DNA of 57,809 bases, taken from assembly GCA_009838035.1 (NCBI GenBank), contig VXSK01000006.1:1-57809 (forward strand), in the 5' to 3' direction. The stretch comes from Gammaproteobacteria bacterium. GTDB taxonomy: Bacteria; Pseudomonadota; Gammaproteobacteria; Steroidobacterales; Foliamicaceae. The translations under genes and the position numbers were made by a program. The notes under the pieces were generated by a model that had not been told where the DNA came from, ran no database searches, and was given only the letters and a program-made list of their open reading frames with translations. Shown here piece by piece: positions 15,708 through 24,897 of the stretch (the first letter of the stretch is position 1; the number at the start of each line of letters is the position of its first letter).

Positions 15708-18590
15708 TCAGCCCCAGGGGCGATAACGGAAGCGGACATAGAGCGTGCGACCCTTGATGTCGTGCACGAATCCGTCGTAACCCGGACGCAGGTTGTAGCG
15801 GTGAACGCCCTCGCGGCCGCTGGGTAACGGCGGCGGATCCTCGTCGGTGAGGTTTCGGGCGCCCACGAAGAACGTGGCCTCGCCGCCGAACAGGCTGTCC
15901 AGTTCAAAGCTGTAGTTCACGTCCAGCGTCGTCCACGAGGAAATTTTCGGCAGGGACGCGACTTCGTCGTTCTTGTAGGAATCGACGTATCGCACGATCA
16001 GGCCGGCCGCGTGCGGTCCGCTGCGCCAGGCGAGGCCGAGATTGAGCCGCAACTCGGGCGTGGGCGCGAAGCCGTTCGTATCGTTGCGGTTGCCCAGCTG
16101 ATCGACGAAGCCCTCGCCGGCGGAATTCACGTCGAATCGGGTCAACAGGGTGGCGTCGGCGCTGATGCGGAAATCCCCGGCGGACGATTCAAGGTCGTAG
16201 TAGGCGTTGGCATCCAGGCCCCCGCTTCGGACCGCCCCGACGTTCTCGTAGTCGGTGGTTACCACGCTGAGCTGCCCCGAGGAATCGCGTTGCACCCGGG
16301 GGTCGTTGGGCCGGCCGTCGTCGCGGCAGTCGTCGTCCACGATTGCCTGAAAACTGCGCCTTTGGGCAATGACGCTGCGGTAGTTCAGCGTCCAGAAATC
16401 CAGGCTGACGGCGACATTGTCCAGGGGCCGCAACAGCAGGCCGAAGTTGGCCGACCGCGCAGTCTGGGGCTTGAGTCCCCCTCCGCGCAGCACCGTGGCG
16501 AGGGCGAAGTTGTCGCCGCGGTTCACGATTTCGCCCGCTGATCCGATCGTGCATTGCCCGACGCCCTGACCGTCGAAGCGGAAAGGATCGGTAAGCGTGC
16601 GCGAACTGATGTTGCCGGCTGCCTGGAACACGCTGGGCGCCTGAAAGGACGTGCCCCAGGACGCGCGCAGCGACAGCCAGTCGTTGGCGAAGAACTGCGC
16701 GGCGATCTTCGGGTCGGTGGTGTTGCCGGCCTGATCGTAGCGCTCATGACGGGCGGCGAGCTGCAATTCGGCGCGGTCGCCGAACCAGATCAGGCTCTCG
16801 GCGAATACCGCCCATACATGCTGGTCCGCGTCCCGGGGAAAGTCGCGAATCTCCCGCGGACCTTCGCCGGAGGCGTTCAGCGGGTCGGGCTGATACGAGT
16901 AATGCAGGTGGCGATAGTGGGCGCCGGCGGCCAGCGATACCGGCCGGCCGCGCCACTCGAACAGGTCGCCGGAGGCCACGAACTCCGCCACTTCCTGAAC
17001 GCTTTCCGCGGTCTCCATCCTGACGCTGTGGAACTGCTGCAGGACCTCGGGATCGTTCGCGGCGCGCCTGCCGGCCAGCGCCGGCGCCAGCCCGTCGCCC
17101 GCCACGGTCTTGGGCGTGACCAGGTCCGGCGCGACCAGGCGCGTGCCGAAAGGATTCCACAGCCCCTCGGCCACGACCCGGGCAAACTCGTCGGCCACCC
17201 AGTGGCGTTCCGAGCTCACGGACAAATCCGTCTGCGCCCGCGCAATATAGCCTTGCCCCGTCCAACCGCCGGGCAGTTCGGCATCGAGGCCGATCATCGC
17301 CCGGAGATTGTCGAACTTGCGCAATTCGTCGCCGGAGTTTTGGCCGGCCGCCTCCGCGCCCAGCGGCCGGCCGAAGTAGCCGAGCGACACCGCCTCGTGT
17401 ACCTCGGGATTCCAGTCCGACGGCGGGACATAGGCAAGTACGCCATCGTTGTCCGGGTCGGTCCAGAAGTTGAAGGGGTGGTTGGCGGGCACGAAGAACT
17501 CGTTGGTACGCTCGACGTTGCCCCGGAACAGCAGCATGTTGCCCACGCGGTCCTTTATCTCGTTGACCGAATGGCCGATTTCCGAGAAAAGCGTGACCCC
17601 GCCGGTCAGCTCGAACTCGGCGTCGGCGAAGAACTGGGCACGCTGCTCGGCGGCGATCATTGTTCGCTGATCGGAGAAATCCATCCGGCACAGCGAACCG
17701 CTCGGATAGCCTCCGCCGGCTCGGCAATCGGGGTCGGGGAACCGGCGCGTGTCGAGGCCACCGACCTGATACGGTGAATAGGTGCCGTCCACGTTGGCGA
17801 CGGCGCGCCGGAAGCTGCCGGGCGATCCCCGGCCCGAATCGAACGATCCTTCCACGATGTCTCCATCACCGTCCGGATCGACGGTCCTGGGAATCAGCCA
17901 GTCGAACTCGGTGCGAAAGTTCTCGTCCTGCCTGAGCCAGGCCCCGTGAAGGCTCACATGGCCTCGTGGCGCCTCAAGACCCGAAGCGAAAGCCAGGTCG
18001 TACGCCGTGTTGCTGGCGGATCGATAACCGCCGGTGATCTCCAGCCCGGTGAAGCCCTTGCGGGTAACGATGTTGGCGACACCCGCCACCGCCTGGGAGC
18101 CATAGGTCGCGGAAGCGCCGTCTCTGAGTATCTCGACGCGCTCGATCAGCAGCACGGGCAGCGAGTTGATATCGAAGAAGCTCTGTCCGACGTCGTTGGA
18201 AACCGGCGCGAACCCGGCCCTGCGTCCATTGATCAGCGTGAGCGTGGAAGACAGCCCCACGCCGCGCAGGCTGAATTGCGCAACGCCTTGCAGATAGTTC
18301 TGCTGCGTGGCGATGTACGAGCCGGTGTTGGCGGTCAGGCTCCCGAGAATGTCCACCGCCTGGGAGGCGCCTGTCGACTCGAACAACTCCGCGTCCAGCG
18401 TCTGCACCGGCGCGCGCCCTTCATAGACGACGCGCCGCTTGATCAGCGAACCCACCACCACGATCTCCTCTATCACGGTTTCGCCGGGCCCGGAGGGCGC
18501 CGGATCTTGCGCAAACGCCGACGACGTCGCAAGAAGCGCAACCACGGTCCACAAGACCGCGAACATCCGGCAGCCGGAAACGCCGATCAT
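15708..18590 (-). CDS. TonB-dependent outer-membrane receptor (amine oxidase neighbour)
   Basis: About 960 residues. A signal peptide (FAVLWTVVALLATSSAFAQ) is followed by the plug: EEIVVVGSLIKRR (TonB-box-like region), SLRGVGLSSTLTLINGRRAG and VERVEILRDGASATYGSQAVAGVANIV. The long beta-barrel has typical aromatic-ended strands and a C-terminal YVRFRYRPWG. The ATG at 18590 starts the signal peptide directly and has a G-rich stretch upstream; the frame also opens at a GTG at 18650 that overlaps the amine oxidase stop. It lies downstream of the amine oxidase on the same strand, so it probably takes up a compound related to that enzyme. The substrate is not identifiable. Confidence 0.9.
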   Translation of the reverse strand: MIGVSGCRMFAVLWTVVALLATSSAFAQDPAPSGPGETVIEEIVVVGSLIKRRVVYEGRAPVQTLDAELFESTGASQAVDILGSLTANTGSYIATQQNYLQGVAQFSLRGVGLSSTLTLINGRRAGFAPVSNDVGQSFFDINSLPVLLIERVEILRDGASATYGSQAVAGVANIVTRKGFTGLEITGGYRSASNTAYDLAFASGLEAPRGHVSLHGAWLRQDENFRTEFDWLIPRTVDPDGDGDIVEGSFDSGRGSPGSFRRAVANVDGTYSPYQVGGLDTRRFPDPDCRAGGGYPSGSLCRMDFSDQRTMIAAEQRAQFFADAEFELTGGVTLFSEIGHSVNEIKDRVGNMLLFRGNVERTNEFFVPANHPFNFWTDPDNDGVLAYVPPSDWNPEVHEAVSLGYFGRPLGAEAAGQNSGDELRKFDNLRAMIGLDAELPGGWTGQGYIARAQTDLSVSSERHWVADEFARVVAEGLWNPFGTRLVAPDLVTPKTVAGDGLAPALAGRRAANDPEVLQQFHSVRMETAESVQEVAEFVASGDLFEWRGRPVSLAAGAHYRHLHYSYQPDPLNASGEGPREIRDFPRDADQHVWAVFAESLIWFGDRAELQLAARHERYDQAGNTTDPKIAAQFFANDWLSLRASWGTSFQAPSVFQAAGNISSRTLTDPFRFDGQGVGQCTIGSAGEIVNRGDNFALATVLRGGGLKPQTARSANFGLLLRPLDNVAVSLDFWTLNYRSVIAQRRSFQAIVDDDCRDDGRPNDPRVQRDSSGQLSVVTTDYENVGAVRSGGLDANAYYDLESSAGDFRISADATLLTRFDVNSAGEGFVDQLGNRNDTNGFAPTPELRLNLGLAWRSGPHAAGLIVRYVDSYKNDEVASLPKISSWTTLDVNYSFELDSLFGGEATFFVGARNLTDEDPPPLPSGREGVHRYNLRPGYDGFVHDIKGRTLYVRFRYRPWG

Positions 18591-18649
18591 GCCTGGCCCC
18601 CCGCACTCATGACGCCAATTATCCGGCAACAAGCGCGCCGGATGCCGCA

Positions 18650-20143
18650 CTAGATCCGATCGAGGATCTCGAGGGCCGCCCGTTCACCCGCTTCCATGGC
18701 CGCTTCCATTCCGTAATCCAGCCTCCGGGTATGTTCGCCGGCAAAGTGCAGGCGGCCGTGCGGCAGGATCATCTCGTTCGCGAACGCCGTGACCTGGCCG
18801 GGGGCGAACATCGGGCTGCAGCCGCGTTGCAGCGGCTGGCGTTCCCAGGAGTGGTAGCGAAGGATCTCGATCTGGCCGCGCGACGCGGGCCTGATCCGCT
18901 CCATCTCGTCGATCAGGAAGCGAACGGCGCTTTCCGGCGGGCGCGCGGCGACCTGCTTGCCCGCGGTGTTGGTCAGCACGAACATCCCCCGGTGCTCCCC
19001 ATCGCCGGTGTGATTGTCGATCGTCCAGAACATCCGCACGGCGCCGTCGGAGAACAGAGAAGGCTCGAAGCCGTCCTCCTGCCAGAAAGGCTCCCTGATC
19101 CGGCAGAACGCGCGTGTGGTTTCGGCGTAATTGAGCCGCTGAATGGCCTGGAACTGCGGTCCGGGTGGGCGCGGCCAGATGGAAACATCGCGCAATACCG
19201 TGAACGGCGTTGCCGCAACGGCGAACCTGGCGCGGTACCGGCCGCCGTCCAGCGTGCGCACGCTCACCGCGTCCGGCTCGACTTCGATCGCCGTGGCCTG
19301 CTGCCCCAGCCGTACCTCCCGCGGCAACTGTGCGGCGATGGCCAGAGGCAGGGCGACAGTCCCGCCGAAAAGGTTCTTCGGCCAGTGTTCAAGGGGTTGA
19401 CCGTCCTCGCCGAGTGCGCCGGCAAACCTTTCCTCGAACGAACCGCGGATCTGCTCCTGGAACAGGCGCAGTGCGGAAACGCCATGAAGGTCGGACTGGT
19501 GCCCCGCCAGCCGGATGCCGTCTTCCGACACCCCGTGGCGCGCAAGCAGGTCGTGAACGGAAACGTCATGGTCCCTGAATCGCGGGTCCAGCCAGTCGTC
19601 CAGTTCGGTCAGCGGATTGAGCCGGGCCAGCATGGCCGAGGCGAACTGAACAGCGGGGATTTCGCGTTCGTCGCCGACCGTCCTGTTGTGAGGAGAATCG
19701 GACCACTCCGACCCCTTGATGAGCGTACCGTCGAGGTGATAGGCGAACGGCAATACCGTCCGATCCTCGTCCAGGGTCGGGAGCTTGAGACGATCAATCG
19801 CGTAGAGGACGCGCGCATAGGAAGGACCCACTTGCGATGCCCCAAGCTCGATCGGGACCTCTCCCGCGTTCGTTACCCATTTTTCATCGGCCGACCACAC
19901 ACGGCCGCCGATACGGTTGCTACCTTCGAGCACGAGAACATCTGCGCCGGCCTCGCTGAGTATCCAGGCAGCGTTCAGCCCGGACAGGCCGGCCCCTATG
20001 ATGACGACGTCGGCCGATTCCCGGGCCCTGGCGCGGCGGGTATGAACGAACGGGGCGGCCACGGCCAGCGATGCCAGACCAACGGCCGAATTGAACGCGC
20101 GCCGGGTGATCGGATTCTTCGACAGTCTGGCACTCATCTTCAT
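18650..20143 (-). CDS. Tat-exported flavin monoamine oxidase family protein
   Basis: A 497-residue FAD-dependent amine oxidase. The N-terminus has a Tat-like signal (TRRAFN then a hydrophobic segment, Arg-rich end), so the enzyme is likely periplasmic. The FAD-binding motif GAGLSGL begins at residue 50, followed by LEGSNRIGGRVW. The C-terminal HFAGEHTRRLDYGMEAAMEAGERAA segment is the second FAD-contact region of monoamine oxidases. Substrate class (amine, polyamine, amino acid) is not certain. A TonB receptor follows on the same strand and another is divergent, which suggests that imported substrate is oxidised in the periplasm. Confidence 0.88.
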   Translation of the reverse strand: MKMSARLSKNPITRRAFNSAVGLASLAVAAPFVHTRRARARESADVVIIGAGLSGLNAAWILSEAGADVLVLEGSNRIGGRVWSADEKWVTNAGEVPIELGASQVGPSYARVLYAIDRLKLPTLDEDRTVLPFAYHLDGTLIKGSEWSDSPHNRTVGDEREIPAVQFASAMLARLNPLTELDDWLDPRFRDHDVSVHDLLARHGVSEDGIRLAGHQSDLHGVSALRLFQEQIRGSFEERFAGALGEDGQPLEHWPKNLFGGTVALPLAIAAQLPREVRLGQQATAIEVEPDAVSVRTLDGGRYRARFAVAATPFTVLRDVSIWPRPPGPQFQAIQRLNYAETTRAFCRIREPFWQEDGFEPSLFSDGAVRMFWTIDNHTGDGEHRGMFVLTNTAGKQVAARPPESAVRFLIDEMERIRPASRGQIEILRYHSWERQPLQRGCSPMFAPGQVTAFANEMILPHGRLHFAGEHTRRLDYGMEAAMEAGERAALEILDRI

Positions 20144-20207
20144 TGGCTAGGGTAGCACCTCGCTTTTTCCTGCGGTGGGGGGTCGGTTATGCTTTCGGCG
20201 CTGGACC

Positions 20208-20226
20208 AGGCCTCGCCATGAGGCCT
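20208..20226. repeat. Inverted repeat between amine oxidase and TonB receptor
   Basis: A perfect 7-base inverted repeat, AGGCCTC and GAGGCCT, with a 5-base spacer, lies in the 130-base divergent region between the amine oxidase and the TonB receptor, 48 bases before the receptor ATG. It could be an operator or an RNA hairpin in the receptor leader. No T-run follows it. Confidence 0.35.
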
Positions 20227-20273
20227 TCGCTTGCGGCTCTTCTCGGGGCTGCGCTGTTTGGAGGGGACTGAAG

Positions 20274-22739
20274 ATGAGACGTATTCCGTTTGCGGCCATC
20301 GCCGCGGCTATCCCGTTGTTCGTGCTCTCGGGCACACCGGCAAGCGCACAGGAACTTGCGCTGGAAGAAATCGTGGTGACCGCCCGAAAGGTCGAAGAGA
20401 ACCTGATGGAAGTGCCGCTGGCCATTACGGCTTTCTCCGCCGAGGAACTGGAATCCATCGACATGGCGGAGCTGACCGACATTCAGTTGTATACGCCCAG
20501 CTTCAGCTTCACCAACCAGCAGGGCGGGTCGGGACGCAACGACCGTTCGTCCAATGCCCTGGTTTTCCGGGGCCTGTACCTGAACATTAATGTGGGCATC
20601 AACGCCGGCGGCCTGCTGTTCATCGACGGCGCCCCGGTGGTCGGCGGCTACTCGCCCAGCATTGTCGACACCGAGCGCGTCGAGATCCTGAAAGGCCCGC
20701 AGAGCGCATATTTCGGCCGCTCCACCTTCGTCGGCGCGCTGAATTTCGTGATGAAGGAACCGGGCGATGAATTCGGCGGCCGGATCTCCACCGATTTTTC
20801 AAGTTTCGGATCCAACGAACAGCACATCATGTTTGAGGGCCCACTCGTCGAAGACAAGCTGTCGATGCGGGTCAGCGGCCGGCACTGGCGTCAGGGAGGA
20901 TACATCGACAACTACGCCGATCCGTCCGATGAACTGGGCGAACGCACCACCAATTCCATTTCCACCTCGATCGTTTTCACGCCCACCGACTCGCTGAAGG
21001 CAAAGCTGTTCGTCAATTTCTTCGTGGACGAGGACTGGTCCGCCACGCAATTCGCGCTCAAGCAGGATCAATTCAATGGGCGCGGCAATATCGACGGCAG
21101 CTGCGATCCGTTGAGCGCGCCGCTTCGCCCGGGCGTGCAGGAAGGTTCGCGCGCCGCGTTCGGCTATGTTTGCGGCGAACTGCCGAGCATGGGCGAGGTG
21201 GACCCGGCGATCTTTTCCGCCGACACGGTGATCGATCCGATCCTCGAGAAGACCCTGTTCGATCCCAATCCCAACTGGCTGGTGTTCGATCCCGACTTCC
21301 ATCGGGCGCCGGGACTCAAGCGCGAGGCCTTCCAGACCAGCCTGCGCATCGACTTCGAGCATTCGTCGGGCTATTCGTTCACCTCGCTGTCGGCAATCCA
21401 CACCGACAAGAACCAGAACGTCATCGACCTGAACTACCGCGACGGCCGCTCGCGGCCCAACCCATTTGCCCCGCTGTTCATCGGTGTGTTCGGCCGCACG
21501 GACGTCCGTCCGGACTGGAACACCACGCTGGCGATACAGGCCGAGCAGGAGGACTGGAGCCAGGAGTTCCGCGTCACGTCGCCTCAGGACAGGCGCTTCC
21601 GCTGGGTCGCGGGTTTCAATTACTTTGACGCTTATTCCCCGGGCCAGTCGGTGTACGGCAACCTGATCGTCGGGCCGTTCTTCACATCGGCCATCGTGGA
21701 ACGCGAGGTGGAAACGCCTGCCGTGTTCGGCGCCGCTTATTACGACATCACGCCGAAGCTGACCCTGAGCGCGGAAGCCCGCTACCAATGGGACAAGATC
21801 TCCGAGAATACGCTGATTGGCGTGAATCAGCTGCCACCCGAATCGCCGCTGGTATTCAGCGGGACATTCAAGAGCTTTGCTCCGCGCATATCGCTGGATT
21901 ACAAGTACGCCGACAACTCGACCGTTTACGTGCTGTACTCGCGCGGTTTTCGCCCGGGACGCTTCAACGCCGTGCTGGCCAGTGCAAGCCCGGCCGTGCT
22001 GGACGCGCTCAGGGCCGTGGCGCCCACAGCCGGAATCAATATTCTCGAGGAGAAGCTCGACAACTACGAGATCGGCTGGAAAGCCACCTGGCTGGACGGC
22101 CGTGCCCGGACCACGCTGGCGCTCTACTACGATGAATGGCTGAACGGGCAGGTCGGCAACAGCATCCCCGTGGTTGCCGACGGCGTAGCCAACCTGATCA
22201 ACATCGTCCTGAACAACGGTACGGCCGAACTCAGGGGCATCGAGTTCGAGGGCCAGTTTCAGGCCACCGAGAACCTGACGCTGGCAGCCTCATACGGCCT
22301 GAACGATACCGAGGTCAAGTCCTTCGTTTGCGGCGACTGCAACCTGGTCTACGGCAGCTTCGACGGCGTGGTGGGGAATGAACTGCCCAGCGCGCCGCGG
22401 GTCACCTGGGCCGTTTCAGGTCAGTACGAAGACAATCTGATGGGCGACTGGGACTGGTACGGACGGGTGGACTGGGCGCACCAGGGAAGCCGCTACACGG
22501 ACTTTTCCAATATCGCGAAAACGTCGCCCTACGACAACGTGAATATTCGTATCGGCGTGCGCGGTTCGAGCCTTTCGGTCGAGGCATTCGTCGAGAACGC
22601 GCTGGACCACGATGAATTCATACAGGGCTCCCTCGGCGTTGACCTGTTCACCTTCATTCGCGGTCCGAACAAGAACGAAGTCCGTGTCTCCGCTCCCATA
22701 CCGAGGAGCTACGGCATACGCCTGGCCTACAACTTCTAG
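20274..22739 (+). CDS. TonB-dependent outer-membrane receptor
   Basis: An 821-residue receptor. A signal peptide ending in PASAQ is followed directly by LEEIVVTARKVEENLMEVPLAI, the plug-domain start typical of this subgroup. Next come VERVEIL-type plug strands (TERVEILKGPQSAYFGRS) and a barrel rich in alternating aromatic residues, ending RSYGIRLAYNF with the terminal Phe expected for BAM-dependent insertion. The ATG at 20274 is immediately before the signal peptide with GAGGGGAC upstream. It is divergent from the amine oxidase. The substrate is unknown; this subgroup is common in marine and sphingomonad-like bacteria that use organic carbon. Confidence 0.93.
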   Translation: MRRIPFAAIAAAIPLFVLSGTPASAQELALEEIVVTARKVEENLMEVPLAITAFSAEELESIDMAELTDIQLYTPSFSFTNQQGGSGRNDRSSNALVFRGLYLNINVGINAGGLLFIDGAPVVGGYSPSIVDTERVEILKGPQSAYFGRSTFVGALNFVMKEPGDEFGGRISTDFSSFGSNEQHIMFEGPLVEDKLSMRVSGRHWRQGGYIDNYADPSDELGERTTNSISTSIVFTPTDSLKAKLFVNFFVDEDWSATQFALKQDQFNGRGNIDGSCDPLSAPLRPGVQEGSRAAFGYVCGELPSMGEVDPAIFSADTVIDPILEKTLFDPNPNWLVFDPDFHRAPGLKREAFQTSLRIDFEHSSGYSFTSLSAIHTDKNQNVIDLNYRDGRSRPNPFAPLFIGVFGRTDVRPDWNTTLAIQAEQEDWSQEFRVTSPQDRRFRWVAGFNYFDAYSPGQSVYGNLIVGPFFTSAIVEREVETPAVFGAAYYDITPKLTLSAEARYQWDKISENTLIGVNQLPPESPLVFSGTFKSFAPRISLDYKYADNSTVYVLYSRGFRPGRFNAVLASASPAVLDALRAVAPTAGINILEEKLDNYEIGWKATWLDGRARTTLALYYDEWLNGQVGNSIPVVADGVANLINIVLNNGTAELRGIEFEGQFQATENLTLAASYGLNDTEVKSFVCGDCNLVYGSFDGVVGNELPSAPRVTWAVSGQYEDNLMGDWDWYGRVDWAHQGSRYTDFSNIAKTSPYDNVNIRIGVRGSSLSVEAFVENALDHDEFIQGSLGVDLFTFIRGPNKNEVRVSAPIPRSYGIRLAYNF

Positions 22740-22768
22740 CCCCACTGGGTAACGATGCTGATCGCCCG

Positions 22769-23605
22769 TCAGGGTTTGTCTGACTCGGGGTCGATCACGC
22801 AGACTTCGCAGTCGCCGCCCAGGTCCATGTTGCCCTGGCCGGCGACCAGCGCGCCCACGGCGCTGAGGTTGTCGGGGTTGGGTTTGGGGTAGGCGGCGTC
22901 ACTGTGGCGCACGCCCAGCGTGAGCAGCGCTTCGGCGGTCTTGTAGCCGGTGCGCATGGACTCGAAGACGGGCACGTTCACCTGCGCCGCGACGTCGGGA
23001 CCGACGGGCGCCATGCAGGTGCAGCCGAGCATGATGGTGTCGGCGCCGTCTTCGGATACCGCCGCGTTGATGGCGTCGACGATGCGTCTCTTCAGCGATT
23101 CGTTCCGATCCTTCAGGTTCGCAGTGGTAGCGGCGGCCTGTGCGACTCCTTCGACTTCACGATCCTCCTGCACGTTGCGGATGGACGCGCAACGGTCCTG
23201 CATTCCGCAACTGCTCAGCCGCTCCTGCTGAATGAAGTTCAGTTTCGGTGGCCAGATTGTGACAATGGAGAAACGGCGGCCGGTGTTCACGCACATGGCC
23301 ATGGTCGCTTCGCCCGCCCCGACGACCACCATGCCGGTTGCCGATTTCATCTCGTCGATGCCGTAGTCGCCCACGGTATTGATGAACACGGCGTCGAAAC
23401 CGGCCTTTTCCGCTTCCAGCGCGCAGTCGAGGTAGGCCAGCGCCGTAAGGCCCCGGTCGTACGGCGTCATCGGGAAGGTGCGCAGGCGCGGCTCGATCAG
23501 CTCGGGCGCGAAGCCGTCCGCGGCGATTTCCCTGATGGGCGCGGGCGGGACATTGGTCCCGGTCGGCGCGGTGCCGGTTCCGATGATGCCGATGCACCAG
23601 GTCAT
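22769..23605 (-). CDS. Asp/Glu racemase superfamily protein with only the second catalytic Cys
   Basis: A 278-residue protein of the aspartate/glutamate/hydantoin racemase fold. The second catalytic position is present (TIMLGCTCMAP, near residue 200), but the first, normally Cys in an N-T/A-x-x-D/G loop, reads NTVGDYGID and has no Cys. In this superfamily a lone second Cys is typical of decarboxylases and isomerases such as arylmalonate decarboxylase, so racemase activity is doubtful. Its ATG overlaps the purD stop (ATGA), making it the last gene of fis-purH-purD. No purine-related role is known for such a protein. It converges on the TonB receptor ending at 22739. Confidence 0.78.
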   Translation of the reverse strand: MTWCIGIIGTGTAPTGTNVPPAPIREIAADGFAPELIEPRLRTFPMTPYDRGLTALAYLDCALEAEKAGFDAVFINTVGDYGIDEMKSATGMVVVGAGEATMAMCVNTGRRFSIVTIWPPKLNFIQQERLSSCGMQDRCASIRNVQEDREVEGVAQAAATTANLKDRNESLKRRIVDAINAAVSEDGADTIMLGCTCMAPVGPDVAAQVNVPVFESMRTGYKTAEALLTLGVRHSDAAYPKPNPDNLSAVGALVAGQGNMDLGGDCEVCVIDPESDKP

Positions 23606-24897
23606 GCGCTTTCCGAGGGCAGACGCGCCAGGGCGCGGGCGCCGATGTCGGAGCGGTGGAAGGCGCCTTCGAAGGAAATGTCCGACACCGCCTGGTAGGC
23701 CCGGTCGCGCGCTTCAGGCAGGGAATCGCCCAGCGCGGTAACGCACAGCACGCGGCCGCCGGCAGTCGCGACCTTGCCGTCCTTCATGGCCGTGCCGGCG
23801 TGAAACACCTTTACGGACGAGTTGTCCGCCGTGTCCAGGCCGGAAATCTCGTGGCCCTTGGCATAGCTGCCGGGGTAGCCGCCGGACGCCATGACCACGC
23901 CCAGCGCGCTGCGCGGGTCCCAGCTCATACGGACCTTGTCCAGCCGCCCTTCACGCGTCGCCTCGATCAGGTCGAGCAGGTCCGTGCGCATGCGCATCAT
24001 CAGCGGCTGGCATTCCGGGTCGCCGAAGCGCACGTTGAACTCCAGAACGCGCGGAGCGCCGTCAGGCGAAATCATCAAGCCCGCATACAGAACGCCCTTG
24101 AAAGGAGTGCCGTTGTCCCGCATCACGCGCACCACCGGGTGCATGACTTCGTTCATAACACGTGCCTGCACATCCGGGTCGAGCACCGGCGCGGGCGAAT
24201 AGGCGCCCATGCCGCCGGTGTTCGGTCCGCGGTCGCCGTCGTCGCGGGCCTTGTGGTCCTGCGACGACGCCAGCGGCAACACATGTTCGCCGTCCACGAG
24301 GGCGATGAAGCTCGCCTCTTCGCCTTCGAGGAAGTCTTCCACCAGGACCCGTCGGCCGGCATCGCCGAAGGCTTCCGCCTCCAGCATTTCGGTGAGGGCG
24401 GCGCACGCCTGCTGCCTGGTCTCGGCCACGATTACGCCCTTGCCGGCCGCCAGGCCGTCCGCCTTCACCACCATCGGCGCCGGCCTTTCCTCGACATGCC
24501 GCAACGCCGCCTCAAGCCCGGTGAATTCGCGATAGCCCGCGGTGGGCGCGCCGGCGGCATCCAGCACCTCCTTGGAAAACACCTTCGAACCCTCGAGCCG
24601 GGCCGCGGCCGCCGTAGGGCCGAAACAGGGCATCCCGGCCCTCTCCATCTGATCGACCAGACCCGCGACCAGCGGCGCCTCCGGGCCGGGTATTACCAAC
24701 TCCACGTCTTCCGTAATGGCGAACGCCACCAGGCGTGCGTTCTCGTCCGCCTCCAGCGGCACGTTGCACACGCCGGGCTCGCGGGCAGTTCCCGCGTTGC
24801 CGGGCGCGACCAGGACTTCGCTGATGCGATCGGATTGCGCCAGTTTCCAGGCCAGCGCGTGTTCGCGGCCGCCGGAGCCGGTAACGAGGACTCGCAT
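23602..24897 (-). CDS. purD: Phosphoribosylamine-glycine ligase
   Basis: A 431-residue ATP-grasp enzyme that joins glycine to phosphoribosylamine, the second step of purine synthesis. Landmarks are the N-terminal VTGSGGREHALAWKLA, PGPEAPLVAGLVD, KADGLAAGKGVI in the ATP-grasp fold, and RFGDPECQPLMMRM near the metal site. The length is as in other PurD. The ATG overlaps the purH stop by one base (TGATG) and its own stop overlaps the next ATG, so purH, purD and the racemase-fold gene are translationally coupled. Confidence 0.96.
   Translation of the reverse strand: MRVLVTGSGGREHALAWKLAQSDRISEVLVAPGNAGTAREPGVCNVPLEADENARLVAFAITEDVELVIPGPEAPLVAGLVDQMERAGMPCFGPTAAAARLEGSKVFSKEVLDAAGAPTAGYREFTGLEAALRHVEERPAPMVVKADGLAAGKGVIVAETRQQACAALTEMLEAEAFGDAGRRVLVEDFLEGEEASFIALVDGEHVLPLASSQDHKARDDGDRGPNTGGMGAYSPAPVLDPDVQARVMNEVMHPVVRVMRDNGTPFKGVLYAGLMISPDGAPRVLEFNVRFGDPECQPLMMRMRTDLLDLIEATREGRLDKVRMSWDPRSALGVVMASGGYPGSYAKGHEISGLDTADNSSVKVFHAGTAMKDGKVATAGGRVLCVTALGDSLPEARDRAYQAVSDISFEGAFHRSDIGARALARLPSESA

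Noticed and set aside
15701..15715. GGGGC-GATCA-GCCCC hairpin between the CBS gene and the TonB receptor as a terminator
   Set aside because: The stem is only five bases, there is no T-run, and the receptor stop lies in the loop.
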